Of a stretch of 64,000 nucleotides of DNA, positions 9,454 to 18,568 are shown piece by piece. Every line of letters starts with the position of its first letter. Position 1 is the first letter of the stretch. Below the pieces are notes generated by a model, which saw nothing but the letters and a program-made list of their open reading frames with translations, had not been told where the DNA came from and did no database searches. The stretch is taken from assembly GCA_029555965.1 (NCBI GenBank), contig JAKQHY010000206.1, forward strand, positions 1-64,000, read 5' to 3'. The translations under genes and the position numbers were made by a program. This DNA is from Chloroflexota bacterium. Its GTDB lineage: Bacteria; Chloroflexota; Anaerolineae; B4-G1; SLSP01.

Positions 9454-10200
9454 TCACCTTAACAGCGATAACACCGCAGTAATGAGGATACCGGCAATCA
9501 CCAACCACCGGAGCGTCTCTTGCGCGCTCAAACTGGCCCAAGAGACAGAACGTTCTTTGACAAGGGCGCCGCCGACGAACAATTCTTCACCAATGACCAA
9601 TTGCGTCTGCTCCAACGCCGGATAGAGCGCGCCAATCCCAGGCAAAGAAACGACGCCGCCCATTGAAGCGACGCCCCGCCGCCGGGCGGCCTCGGTCAGC
9701 AAACTCACTTCTTGATTGAAAGCCCCCAGCATCACATTGGCGCCGATCGGCGCGTCAAAAAGCTGCGTCGCGGCCATCGCGGCGTAGGTAGTGGGGGTGG
9801 GCGCGGCGAACTGCACCATAGTCGGGCGAAACAGGTCGCCCGCGCCGACGCGCGTGTAAGCCCGCCGCAGCCAATCGCTGGCGAGCAGATACAGGGTGGG
9901 ATCGCCCGTGGTGATCAGCGGGGGGGTGTCATAGGCCGCGGAAAGTTCTAACAGTGCGCGAACCCCTTCCAGAGCTGCCACCGAGGTCATAGCGTCGGCT
10001 GTCGCCAGGCCGCCATTGCCCAACGCCACGTGGATGGAGACGCCCTGCTCGGCAGCCCGGCCCACTTCTCCGGCAAGCGCCGAAAATACTGGGAAATGTC
10101 GAAAGGTAGGGGTCTTGTCACGGTAACGTATCCCGAAAACCGCCAGGGCAACGGCGCCGCTCAGCACCAACCCCAACGCGATCAAATGAGTACTGTTCAT
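9454..10200 (-). CDS. Membrane-anchored protein, possibly DUF6754-like
   Basis: Start re-assigned to ATG at 10200 (MNSTHLIALGLVLSGAVALAVFGIRYRDKTPTF) with 4-bp ATGA overlap to upstream gene; contains VALGNGGLATADAMTSVAALEGVRALLELSAAYDTPPLITTGDPTLYLLASDWLRRAY. Confidence 0.75.
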   Translation of the reverse strand: MNSTHLIALGLVLSGAVALAVFGIRYRDKTPTFRHFPVFSALAGEVGRAAEQGVSIHVALGNGGLATADAMTSVAALEGVRALLELSAAYDTPPLITTGDPTLYLLASDWLRRAYTRVGAGDLFRPTMVQFAAPTPTTYAAMAATQLFDAPIGANVMLGAFNQEVSLLTEAARRRGVASMGGVVSLPGIGALYPALEQTQLVIGEELFVGGALVKERSVSWASLSAQETLRWLVIAGILITAVLSLLR

Positions 10201-10445
10201 TGCGTGACTCCTTCTGCCAGATGCTGCCGAAATTGTTGCAGTAGCTCCGGCTGTTCCAACATGGTAGCGAGTGGGGCCAACCGTTGCCCCAGGAATGGCG
10301 CCAGCATCCACAAGCCCTGCGCGCCGACGAAACCCCACACTTGCAGCACATCCAGGAGCGGGAGGGCCAGATCAGTCAGCCCGCGCCGTTCGATGGCGGC
10401 AGCCCACTTGACCATATCAGCGGTGGACAAGGATTTTGATTGCAT
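10197..10445 (-). CDS. Small hypothetical protein, first gene of the operon
   Basis: ATG at 10445 preceded by GAGGA; ORF track start (TTG 10469) is upstream. Confidence 0.6.
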   Translation of the reverse strand: MQSKSLSTADMVKWAAAIERRGLTDLALPLLDVLQVWGFVGAQGLWMLAPFLGQRLAPLATMLEQPELLQQFRQHLAEGVTQ

Positions 10446-10486
10446 GGTTTTCCTCAACAGACTCCCCAACAGCGCTTACCACAATC

Positions 10487-10515
10487 ATTGTACTACGTTA
10501 AACTCTACGACGCAA
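10487..10515 (-). promoter_or_regulatory. Sigma70-type promoter for the seven-gene operon
   Basis: Minus strand TTGCGT - 17 nt - TACAAT, upstream of the 10445 ATG. Confidence 0.5.
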
Positions 10516-10544
10516 ACCCACAAAACCGACAAAACCAGAAATGA

Positions 10545-10572
10545 TTGACTCCCCTAGAGGGCATTGTACAAT
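10545..10572 (+). promoter_or_regulatory. Sigma70-type promoter, divergent
   Basis: TTGACT (10545-10550) - 16 nt - TACAAT (10567-10572). Confidence 0.5.
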
Positions 10573-10621
10573 GATGCGCGTCAAAAAGAAAGTGCTGTCT
10601 GGATTGTTCAGGAGTGAACCA

Positions 10622-11404
10622 ATGAAACTCGTTCTTTTGGGAAGCGGGGGGTTTTTGCCGACGGAGACGGCGCAAACGGCGTGTTATTGGCTGCCCGAAG
10701 CCGGTCTGTTGCTCGACGCGGGAAGCGGACTATATCGCCTGGCCGATTATATGCAAGGGGCGGAGTTGGATATTTACCTGAGCCACGCCCACGCGGATCA
10801 CACCAGCGGGTTGGATTATGTCTTCGCTTCCTTTTTCAAATGGGAAGTAAGCCGGGCCGCGCAACCCTTGAGTGAAGAAACCATTACCGGCCTGGTTGAA
10901 CGCGCCCACGCGGCCCGCGCTCAAACGCGCGTCCACGCCGATGAAGCGACGTTGCAGGTGGTGCAGTCCAAATACAGCCATTCGCCCTTTCAATGGCATC
11001 CGCTGCAAGCCGAGGAAACGGTAGGGGGGAACGGGCAGTTGACCCATTTTCTGATGGAAGGCGGGACGCAGGGCTTCCGACTGGATTGGCCCGGCCATGC
11101 GCTGGCATACATCACCGATACCGTTGGGACTCCCACTGCTGCTTATGTGGAGAAGATCGCCGGGGTGGATGTACTGCTGCACGATTGTCAAGGCGCGGAA
11201 AGACATGCCGGATTGCAGAGGAAAATTGGGCATAGTCATTTGACGGCGGTGGTGCAAGTTGCGGCCAGGGCGCAGGTGAAACGGCTGGTATTGATCCACC
11301 AAGCGCCGCTGAAAGAACTGGATTACCAGGACGAATTGGAACAGGCGCGCCAGACATTCCCTGCGGTAGAAGCGGGGTATGACAGGATGGAGATTGACTT
11401 TTAG
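10622..11404 (+). CDS. Metallo-beta-lactamase-fold hydrolase (RNase Z-like)
   Basis: MKLVLLGSGGFLPT..., SHAHADHTSGLDY metal motif; start moved to ATG 10622, downstream of the promoter. Confidence 0.85.
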   Translation: MKLVLLGSGGFLPTETAQTACYWLPEAGLLLDAGSGLYRLADYMQGAELDIYLSHAHADHTSGLDYVFASFFKWEVSRAAQPLSEETITGLVERAHAARAQTRVHADEATLQVVQSKYSHSPFQWHPLQAEETVGGNGQLTHFLMEGGTQGFRLDWPGHALAYITDTVGTPTAAYVEKIAGVDVLLHDCQGAERHAGLQRKIGHSHLTAVVQVAARAQVKRLVLIHQAPLKELDYQDELEQARQTFPAVEAGYDRMEIDF

Positions 11405-11412
11405 GGAACAGA

Positions 11413-12015
11413 ATGGACATAACGTATAGTGGAGTCATCCTGGCCGGCGGATCCGCCCGGCGGATGGGCAGCGACAAACGCTTCTTGCAAGTGCAGGGGC
11501 AATCCCTCGTGCGGCGGGTGCTGGAATGTCTGCGCCCGCTGGTCGCAGAGCTGATTGTGGCAACGCTGGAACCGGCGCTATTTGCCGACCTTCCCGCGCA
11601 GATTGTTACGGACGCCTATCCGGGAATGGGGGTGTTGGCCGGCGTTCACGCGGGATTGGCGGCTGCGCGGGGCGAGTGGGCCTGGGTGGTCGCCGGGGAC
11701 TTGCCTTTCTTGAATCCCGCGCTGTTACAGGCGATGATGCGCCTGACTCAAACTGCCGACGCCGATGTGATCGTCCCTCAACGCCAGGGCGAACTGGAAC
11801 CCCTGCACGCGCTCTACCGCCCCGCCGCCTGCGTTCCCGCCGCCGAAGCAGTCCTACAACGCAGCCAACGGCGGATCATCGCCTTCTACCCCGACGTGCG
11901 CGTCCATATTATACTGCCGGACGAAATCGCCCGCTATGACCCGGAAGGCCGCTCGTTCTTCAACATCAACACCCCAGAAGATTGGGCGCTGGCGCTACAA
12001 CAATTGGAAGAATAG
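11413..12015 (+). CDS. mobA: Molybdenum cofactor guanylyltransferase
   Basis: VILAGGSARRMGSDKRFL signature; GDLPFLNPALL. Confidence 0.9.
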   Translation: MDITYSGVILAGGSARRMGSDKRFLQVQGQSLVRRVLECLRPLVAELIVATLEPALFADLPAQIVTDAYPGMGVLAGVHAGLAAARGEWAWVVAGDLPFLNPALLQAMMRLTQTADADVIVPQRQGELEPLHALYRPAACVPAAEAVLQRSQRRIIAFYPDVRVHIILPDEIARYDPEGRSFFNINTPEDWALALQQLEE

Positions 12016-12060
12016 GGGGATATATTTTTGCGCGGCCCAGCCGCGCAAAAATATATCCCC
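12016..12060. terminator. Bidirectional terminator between mobA and fdhD
   Basis: Perfect 20-bp inverted repeat ggggatatatttttgcgcgg / ccgcgcaaaaatatatcccc with 5-nt loop, between convergent genes. Confidence 0.85.
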
Positions 12061-12066
12061 AGAATT

Positions 12067-12852
12067 TTAAATTCCCAACCGTTCTGGATGGGTGTGAACG
12101 ACCATCTGCTGCCCGCGCAGATAGCCGATGGTGGTAATACCCCACGTCGCGGCGAGCCTGACCGCCTTAGAAGTCACAGCCCGCAGCGTCGCCACAATGG
12201 GGACGCGCATCCGCGCCGCCTTGCTGACCATCTCGGAGGAAAGCCGCCCGGTCGTCAACAACACATCGCCCTCGGTGGAACGGCCGGCCATCAGGCAAAA
12301 GCCCAGGAGCTTATCAAGCGTGTTGTGCCGCCCCACGTCCGTCATAATAGCGATGGTTTCGCTGGCGGGCGCGAAGAGGATGCTGGTGTGGACGCCGTGG
12401 CTGTGGGGATTGCGAGCCGTGGCGTCTTGCAAGACCTGCGCCATTTCAAAGAGGCGCGCGGGCGGGAACACGGGCAATACGGGCAGCGGCGTCGGCGGCG
12501 CGTACAGATCGCCCAACACCACACCGCGTCCACAGCCGGACGTAAGGAGGGCATTGTGCGCCGCCAGGCGCGGCTCCACATCAGGCGCTTTGTCGGCGGT
12601 CAGCCATACATCCGCGCAGGTTTCCCCTGCGGAAAAATGCAGTTTGGCGATGTCGGACAGCGCATCAATGATGCCGGCGTAGGCCAGAAAACCGACCACC
12701 AGGGCTTCTCGATCCGGCGGCGAGGCCATCAGCCGCACCAGGGATTGCCCATTGACGTAGATACAAAATTCCTCTTCGCCGGGCAGTATGTAAGTCTGTG
12801 ATGTGACCTCACCCTGGCGCCAGACAGACACGGGATATTCAAAATCGCTCAC
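12067..12852 (-). CDS. fdhD: FdhD-family formate dehydrogenase sulfurtransferase
   Basis: MASPPDREALVVGFLAYAGII, SGCGRG, GVHTSILF...TDVGRHNTLDKLLG, LLTTGRLSSEMV. Confidence 0.9.
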   Translation of the reverse strand: MSDFEYPVSVWRQGEVTSQTYILPGEEEFCIYVNGQSLVRLMASPPDREALVVGFLAYAGIIDALSDIAKLHFSAGETCADVWLTADKAPDVEPRLAAHNALLTSGCGRGVVLGDLYAPPTPLPVLPVFPPARLFEMAQVLQDATARNPHSHGVHTSILFAPASETIAIMTDVGRHNTLDKLLGFCLMAGRSTEGDVLLTTGRLSSEMVSKAARMRVPIVATLRAVTSKAVRLAATWGITTIGYLRGQQMVVHTHPERLGI

Positions 12853-12984
12853 ATTCGCCCTCGTCTATGAGATTTGACAAACTCGCAAGATAAACCATTA
12901 TACTATAGTATCAATAGTAACAACGTCTCACAAAAGGGAATCGCCTGATCCGAGATCCCTAGGCGCATAAAGGAGAAATTGGTA

Positions 12985-13395
12985 ATGAACGAAAAAATAC
13001 AATATCTCAAGATTCTATCGGTGGCGTATTACGTGGTGGGGGCATTGGCCGGTTTGTTCGCCTGCTTCCCCATCATCCACCTGGTGGCGGGTCTGGGGAT
13101 GCTGTTGGCCGGAACAACGGGGGAGTTTGGTGAGGAGGGCTTACCCTTTTTGCTGGGCGGCGGGATGTTCACGCTGATTGCCGGGACGATCATTGTGCTC
13201 GGGTGGGCGTATGCAATTGGGCTGATCGTCACCGGGTATTTTCTAGGACGGCATACCCATCATCTCTTCTGCCTGGTAATGGGCGGGATCGCGTGTCTCT
13301 TTATGCCGTTTGGGACGGTGTTGGGCGTGCTGACGTTGGTGCTGCTCCTCAGCCCAGATGTCAAAGCGCTATTTGAGGCAGAAGAGGTCGTATGA
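12985..13395 (+). CDS. Small membrane protein
   Basis: RBS aaggag before ATG 12985; hydrophobic helices; stop overlaps next ATG. Confidence 0.7.
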   Translation: MNEKIQYLKILSVAYYVVGALAGLFACFPIIHLVAGLGMLLAGTTGEFGEEGLPFLLGGGMFTLIAGTIIVLGWAYAIGLIVTGYFLGRHTHHLFCLVMGGIACLFMPFGTVLGVLTLVLLLSPDVKALFEAEEVV

Positions 13396-14192
13396 ACGAC
13401 TCTCCTTACGCTATCCAGACCCAATCTCTCACCCGCCGCTTCGACGAAGTGGTGGCCGTCAACCAGTTGAACCTCACCGTGCCGCGCGGCGTCATCTTTG
13501 GCTTTTTGGGGCCGAATGGCGCGGGCAAGTCCACGACGATTAACATGCTCATCGGGGTGCTGCCGCCGACGCAGGGGAAGGCGTGGGTAGCCGGCTTCGA
13601 CGTGCGCGAGCAACCCATCGAGGTCAAACGACGCATCGGCGTCGTGCCGGAGTCGTTGGGGCTGTACCAGCGGCTCACAGCGGTCGAGCAGATCGAGTTG
13701 GTGGGGCGGCTGCACGGCCTGCGCGTGCCGGAGATTCGCGCCCGCATCCCCGCGTTGCTGGATTTGTTGGAGTTGGGCGACAAGGCCGACAAGATGATCC
13801 TGGATTACTCACAGGGGATGTTGAAGAAGACCGCCCTGGCCTGCGCCCTGATCCACGCGCCCGACATCCTGTTTATGGACGAGCCGTTTGAAAGCGTAGA
13901 CCCTATCTCCACCAAAGCCATCAAGGCGGTACTGCGGGATATGGTCCGGCAGCGCGGCACGACGGTGTTCTTCTCCACCCACGTGATGGAACTGGCCGAG
14001 CGCTTCTGCGATCAGGTGGGCATCATCCACCAGGGGAAGCTGGCTGCCGTCGGTGACATCCCGACGCTGCGGGCGCAGGCGGAATTGCCCCCCGATGCGC
14101 CGCTGGAAGACGTGTTCGTGCGCCTCGTCGGCGCGGAGACCGGCGCGGAATCCGGCCTGAACTGGCTAACCAATGCGCCGGCTCAATCCTGA
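13392..14192 (+). CDS. ABC transporter ATP-binding protein
   Basis: GPNGAGKSTT Walker A, DYSQGMLKK, ILFMDEP Walker B. Confidence 0.93.
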   Translation: MNDSPYAIQTQSLTRRFDEVVAVNQLNLTVPRGVIFGFLGPNGAGKSTTINMLIGVLPPTQGKAWVAGFDVREQPIEVKRRIGVVPESLGLYQRLTAVEQIELVGRLHGLRVPEIRARIPALLDLLELGDKADKMILDYSQGMLKKTALACALIHAPDILFMDEPFESVDPISTKAIKAVLRDMVRQRGTTVFFSTHVMELAERFCDQVGIIHQGKLAAVGDIPTLRAQAELPPDAPLEDVFVRLVGAETGAESGLNWLTNAPAQS

Positions 14193-14194
14193 AG

Positions 14195-14267
14195 TTTTGT
14201 CAGCAGATTGAGCAGATTAAGCAGATTTTCCATTGGCTCTTCCGTTGAATCCGCTAAATCCGTTGAG
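14195..14267. repeat. Intergenic degenerate tandem/palindromic repeat
   Basis: ttttgtcagcagattgagcagattaagcagatttt plus tccgttgaatccgctaaatccgttgag; relatives at 16643-16700 and 47865-47899. Confidence 0.75.
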
Positions 14268-14290
14268 CTATTCTTGGAGGGAGTCGCCTG

Positions 14291-15988
14291 ATGCACTCAT
14301 CGTTGTTCACTGAATTGAAAACGCTGTTCTGGCTCCAGGGCAAATTGACGTTGGCAATATTCCGCAGCCGCCGGGCCGCCGACTGGTTCTGGCTGCTGCG
14401 CCTGGGGCTGACGCTGCTGCAAGCCCTGTTCACGTTCCCCTTTTTCCTGCTGATGGGAGTGGGCGTGGCGGTAGGATTGGCGCTGCTGTCGCCGCGCGCG
14501 GCCTTTGAGGCTGTGGTGCTCGGGAACACCTTCATGACGGTCTTCTGGCTGATGGCGCCCAGTATGTACAGTTCGCAGTTGATGGAGCGGTTCGAGATGT
14601 CGCGGCTGTTTCCGCATCCCATCAGCTTCCGGGGGATGGTGCTGGGCAGCACGTTAATGGCCGCCCTGAACATGACCGGCCTGTGGACGTTCCCCATTCT
14701 GGCCGGCGAAGTCGTGGGGCTGGCATGGCACAAGCCGCTGGTCGCCCCATTGATCGCCCTCGGCGCGCTTCCGGCGTTTGTGTTGTTCACACTGGCCGGC
14801 CGCTTGATGGACGATTTCTTCGACCTGATTGCCAGCGACCGCCGCTTGCGCACGCTGGCGATCTTTCTCCTCACCGCGCCGTTTATGTTCTTGTGGGTCG
14901 GGCAGTATTACCTGCAATACATCAGTGACAATTTCGAGAAATTGCCGGCGTTCATTGATCCGGCGCTGGCGATGCAGTTGCAACAAGCGCAGGGACCCAG
15001 CGACGTGCTGGAAATCGTGCGACTCTCGCGTTTTCTCCTCTGGCTGCCGCCCGGTTGGGTGAGCGCGGGAATGGGGATGGTGGTGGCCGATTCCTGGGTT
15101 ACGGGGCTGTTGTTTCTGCTGCTGTCCTTTGCGACCATTGGCGGCTTGCTGTGGCTGCACGCCCACGTCACGCGCCGCCTGATGGAGGGCGCGGCCCTGA
15201 CGGTGGGCGTGGAGCGGGTGCGAACGCGCGGCCTGGGGTTCGTCTTCTCTCGCGCCCCGGTGTTTTGGGCGCTCGTCGCCAAAGATTGGCGCCACCTGTG
15301 GCGCAATCCGCTGCCCCGGCGGATGGTATTCGCGACGGTCCTCGTGCCGGCGGCCATGGCGTTTCCCTTGATAAATATTCCCACGGAGGAACTGCCGCCC
15401 GGCTGGGATCAATATATGACGGTGGTGTTCGGCCTGATCATGGTGTTTATGTTCAATATGATGTTCAACATCGCCCTTACCGGCAACTATTTCGGCGCGA
15501 TAGATCGCGAGGGGTTCGGCACGCTGGCGGCGGCGGTGGCCGATTGGCGGCCGGTGCTCCTGGCGGCCAACGGCGTCATGGCGGTCTTCACCGGCGCGCT
15601 GTCAGGGTTAGTATTGACGGTGCTGACGTTGCTGACCGGCGCCTGGGCTGCGCTGCCCCTCTTACTCTACATTCTATTGGCGCTCCAGGTCAGCACCACC
15701 CCGGTTTATACCTTCGCCGCGATCTGGGGGCCGTACCGCATGGAAATGAAATACGGGATGCAAAATCGCCAGGGCAACATTTGGAGCTTCCTGGCGTGGA
15801 TTTTGGGGACGCCGCCCGTGGCGCTGCTCATTTTGCTGCCCTACTTCCTGTGGAAACCAGGACTGTGGATCACGCTTCCTCTCAGCGCGCTGTACAGCGT
15901 CGGATTGTACTGGCTCACGCTCAAGCCGCTGGCAAAATTATTGCGGAACCGTCAGCACATCGTGTTGGAGCGGGTGACGAAGGATTGA
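14291..15988 (+). CDS. ABC-2-type transporter permease
   Basis: 565 aa, many TM helices, directly after the ATPase gene. Confidence 0.8.
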   Translation: MHSSLFTELKTLFWLQGKLTLAIFRSRRAADWFWLLRLGLTLLQALFTFPFFLLMGVGVAVGLALLSPRAAFEAVVLGNTFMTVFWLMAPSMYSSQLMERFEMSRLFPHPISFRGMVLGSTLMAALNMTGLWTFPILAGEVVGLAWHKPLVAPLIALGALPAFVLFTLAGRLMDDFFDLIASDRRLRTLAIFLLTAPFMFLWVGQYYLQYISDNFEKLPAFIDPALAMQLQQAQGPSDVLEIVRLSRFLLWLPPGWVSAGMGMVVADSWVTGLLFLLLSFATIGGLLWLHAHVTRRLMEGAALTVGVERVRTRGLGFVFSRAPVFWALVAKDWRHLWRNPLPRRMVFATVLVPAAMAFPLINIPTEELPPGWDQYMTVVFGLIMVFMFNMMFNIALTGNYFGAIDREGFGTLAAAVADWRPVLLAANGVMAVFTGALSGLVLTVLTLLTGAWAALPLLLYILLALQVSTTPVYTFAAIWGPYRMEMKYGMQNRQGNIWSFLAWILGTPPVALLILLPYFLWKPGLWITLPLSALYSVGLYWLTLKPLAKLLRNRQHIVLERVTKD

Positions 15989-16022
15989 GGACTGAGGACT
16001 GAGTGCTGAGTGCTGAGTGCTT
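15987..16022 (+). repeat. 7-bp tandem repeat gaggact/gagtgct
   Basis: gaggactgaggactgagtgctgagtgctgagtgct. Confidence 0.7.
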
Positions 16023-16068
16023 TCTCACTATCCATTGATTCGCTCATTCGTTGATCCGCTGATCCGTT

Positions 16069-16641
16069 ATGCATGCCCATACTCGCATTTCTAACGTGAT
16101 TGCTTTTGACGACGCGCCGTTTGTGCCGGACGCGATTGGACCAGTGGCGGTGGTCGGGGCGGTGTACGCGCGCTTGCGGCTGAACGGTGTGCTGGTGGGA
16201 GGCGTCGCCAGGGATGGCGACGATGCGGCGGAGGCGCTGGCGTGGCTGGTGGCCGGCTCCAAATTCGTGGAGAACCTGCACCTGGTCATGCTCCAGGGAA
16301 TCGCGCTGGCCGGCTTCAACGTGGTGGACGTGTTCACGCTGCATGAACGGCTGGCGTTGCCCATCCTCGTCGTGGCGCGGCGCGCGCCGGATATGGCCGC
16401 CATCCACGACGCGCTGCTGACGCAGGTGCGGGGCGGCGCGCAGAAGTGGGCACTGCTGGAACGCCTCGGGCCAATGGAACCGCTGCATCAAGTCTACGTG
16501 CAGCGCGTCGGCCTGACGTTGACGCAGGCCGAGGCGGTCCTCAAGGACTTCACCGTCGAGGGGCACATCCCGGAGCCGCTGCGCACGGCGCATCTCATCG
16601 CCGGCGCCATCGGCACCGGAGAAAGCCGTGGGCGCACGTAA
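16069..16641 (+). CDS. DUF99 family (endonuclease V-related fold)
   Basis: NVIAFDDAPF, VGAVYARLRLNGVLVGGVARDGDDA, NLHLVMLQGIALAGFNVVDVFTLHERLALPILVV. Confidence 0.8.
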   Translation: MHAHTRISNVIAFDDAPFVPDAIGPVAVVGAVYARLRLNGVLVGGVARDGDDAAEALAWLVAGSKFVENLHLVMLQGIALAGFNVVDVFTLHERLALPILVVARRAPDMAAIHDALLTQVRGGAQKWALLERLGPMEPLHQVYVQRVGLTLTQAEAVLKDFTVEGHIPEPLRTAHLIAGAIGTGESRGRT

Positions 16642-16642
16642 C

Positions 16643-16700
16643 CTCAACGGATTGAACGGATTGAACGGATTTTTCCGTTGAATCCATTCAATCCGTTGAG
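16643..16700. repeat. Intergenic palindromic repeat (27-bp arms, 4-nt loop)
   Basis: ctcaacggattgaacggattgaacgga / tccgttgaatccattcaatccgttgag, 2 mismatches between arms. Confidence 0.85.
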
Positions 16701-16721
16701 ATTTTTAAGGAATAACATCGG

Positions 16722-17054
16722 ATGCATGAACTGACCGTCACGGAGGAAATTCTCCGCATCGTGAAGGAGTACGCCGGGGAAACGCGCGTGACTGACATCT
16801 ATCTGGTTATCGGAGAGTTGACCAGCTTTATAGACGATTCCATCCAGTTTTACTTCGATCTGCTGTCGCCCGACACGGCGGCAGCGGGCGCGCGGCTGCA
16901 CTTTCACCGCATCCCCACGCGCTTTCGCTGCCGGCAATGCAGCGGCGAATTTGCGCCGTCAGACCATCGTTGGCATTGCCCGACGTGCGGCGCAATCGGC
17001 GGTGAGGTGATCGCCGGGAAAGAGTTTTATGTGGAAAGCATTGAAGTGGTGTGA
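16722..17054 (+). CDS. hypA: Hydrogenase nickel-incorporation protein HypA/HybF
   Basis: N-terminal MHEL (Ni ligand), CRQCSGEF...CPTCGA zinc motif. Confidence 0.9.
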   Translation: MHELTVTEEILRIVKEYAGETRVTDIYLVIGELTSFIDDSIQFYFDLLSPDTAAAGARLHFHRIPTRFRCRQCSGEFAPSDHRWHCPTCGAIGGEVIAGKEFYVESIEVV

Positions 17055-17141
17055 GAAGCGCTATGGATGGAATCGCCTGATAAACCGCATAGCGCAAGCC
17101 TCAAACGTGACAGGGCCGGTGTTTGAAACGGGTCCCCGCAC

Positions 17142-18467
17142 TCAGGACGCCGCCTGGTTGAAGGGCTTAAGATCGTTGAAAATATCGGTGGAAAATTCGG
17201 TGCGGGACACCGGCAGCACAATGTGGAATTCGCTGCCAGGGCAGGATTCCTCGTCATAGCCGGGGCTGTTGACCCAGATGCGGCCACCATGCGCCTCAAC
17301 AACGCCTTTGACGATAGCCAGCCCCAACCCAGGGCCGCCCCCCTTAAACTTCGTTTTCCCCGATGAGTGAAATGCCACGTCTCCCACATGGTAAAACTTG
17401 GTAAAAATCAATTCCTGCACTTCTGGGGCAATGCCGATACCGGTATCGGCAATGATCAGTTCGACAAATTCCACGGCCTCTTGCGACAAACTCAAGCATT
17501 GCCCAGAAATGCGAATGTGTCCACCATCAGGCGTATATTTGATGGCGTTGAACAGCAAGTGATTGAACATTTTGGTGAGCGCCTCAATGTCAGCCGTGAT
17601 GGTCGGGAGCGTGAGCAATGGGTCAACCGTCAGGGTAAGTTGCCGCTCCTGGAGCGATTTCGCCAGATTGGTCACGAGGGATTCCAAGATAAGCGGAATG
17701 GAGACGGGATGGAAATGCAATTGCAACGTGCGGTTGTCAATTTTCACGATGTCCAACATCCCGTCCACAATTTCATGAAGCCGCTGCGCGCCGCTGACAA
17801 TCCCCTCGGCCCGCTGCCGATGGATCTTATCTTCTTGCTTTTCCGCGTCACGCAATAACATCTGACTGTAGCCCTGAATTAAGGTCAACGGCGTTCGCAG
17901 TTCGTGGGAGATGACCTGGATGAAATCGGATTTGTTGCGGTCGAGCAATTCCAAAGATTGGTAGGCCCGTTCCAACTCAGCGGTGCGTTCCTGAACGCGG
18001 CGCTCTAATTCCTGGTTGAAGCGCGTAATTTCAACATTCGCAGTATTCAACTGCTGCACCAGGGTCTGCAACTGTTGACGTTGGTTGTAGAGGGCCAGGA
18101 AAATTTTGACCTTGCTCAACAGAATTTCGGGCACAAACGGCTTGGACAGAAAATCCACCGCGCCGGCATCGTACCCTTTGCGGTGATGATATTCGTCGGA
18201 ATAAATCGCGCTGACGAAAATAATGGGCAATGTGGCCGTGCTGGCATTGCCGCGCAACAGTTCCACCAACTCATACCCATCCATACCCGGCATCTGGACA
18301 TCCACAATCGCCATACAGAATTCATGCTCCACGGCCAGCCCCAGCGCATCCACCCCCGACGCGGTGGAGATGAGGGTCACTTCCAAGCTGCCCAAGAGCT
18401 GCTCCATCGCATACAGATTGGCCGGTTTATCATCCACCATTAAAATTTTAGGTTTGGAAGATGTCAT
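17142..18467 (-). CDS. Response regulator - histidine kinase
   Basis: Receiver KILMVDDKPANLYAM...IVDVQMPGMDGYE; HisKA VISHELRTPLTLIQGY; HATPase ADTGIGIAPE, GGPGLGLAIVKG. Confidence 0.93.
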   Translation of the reverse strand: MTSSKPKILMVDDKPANLYAMEQLLGSLEVTLISTASGVDALGLAVEHEFCMAIVDVQMPGMDGYELVELLRGNASTATLPIIFVSAIYSDEYHHRKGYDAGAVDFLSKPFVPEILLSKVKIFLALYNQRQQLQTLVQQLNTANVEITRFNQELERRVQERTAELERAYQSLELLDRNKSDFIQVISHELRTPLTLIQGYSQMLLRDAEKQEDKIHRQRAEGIVSGAQRLHEIVDGMLDIVKIDNRTLQLHFHPVSIPLILESLVTNLAKSLQERQLTLTVDPLLTLPTITADIEALTKMFNHLLFNAIKYTPDGGHIRISGQCLSLSQEAVEFVELIIADTGIGIAPEVQELIFTKFYHVGDVAFHSSGKTKFKGGGPGLGLAIVKGVVEAHGGRIWVNSPGYDEESCPGSEFHIVLPVSRTEFSTDIFNDLKPFNQAAS

Positions 18468-18568
18468 AGCTCCCTCGCTTTACTATTCAGGATTTACGCA
18501 ACCCTATCGCGCTTCCCCATGGAGGCGGGAGAGAACGCTGAGAAACCCCGCTGCGCCCCAGCATGGCA

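Noticed and set aside
14654-15412. 252-aa minus-strand ORF
   Set aside because: Antisense to the ABC permease gene; composition not protein-like.
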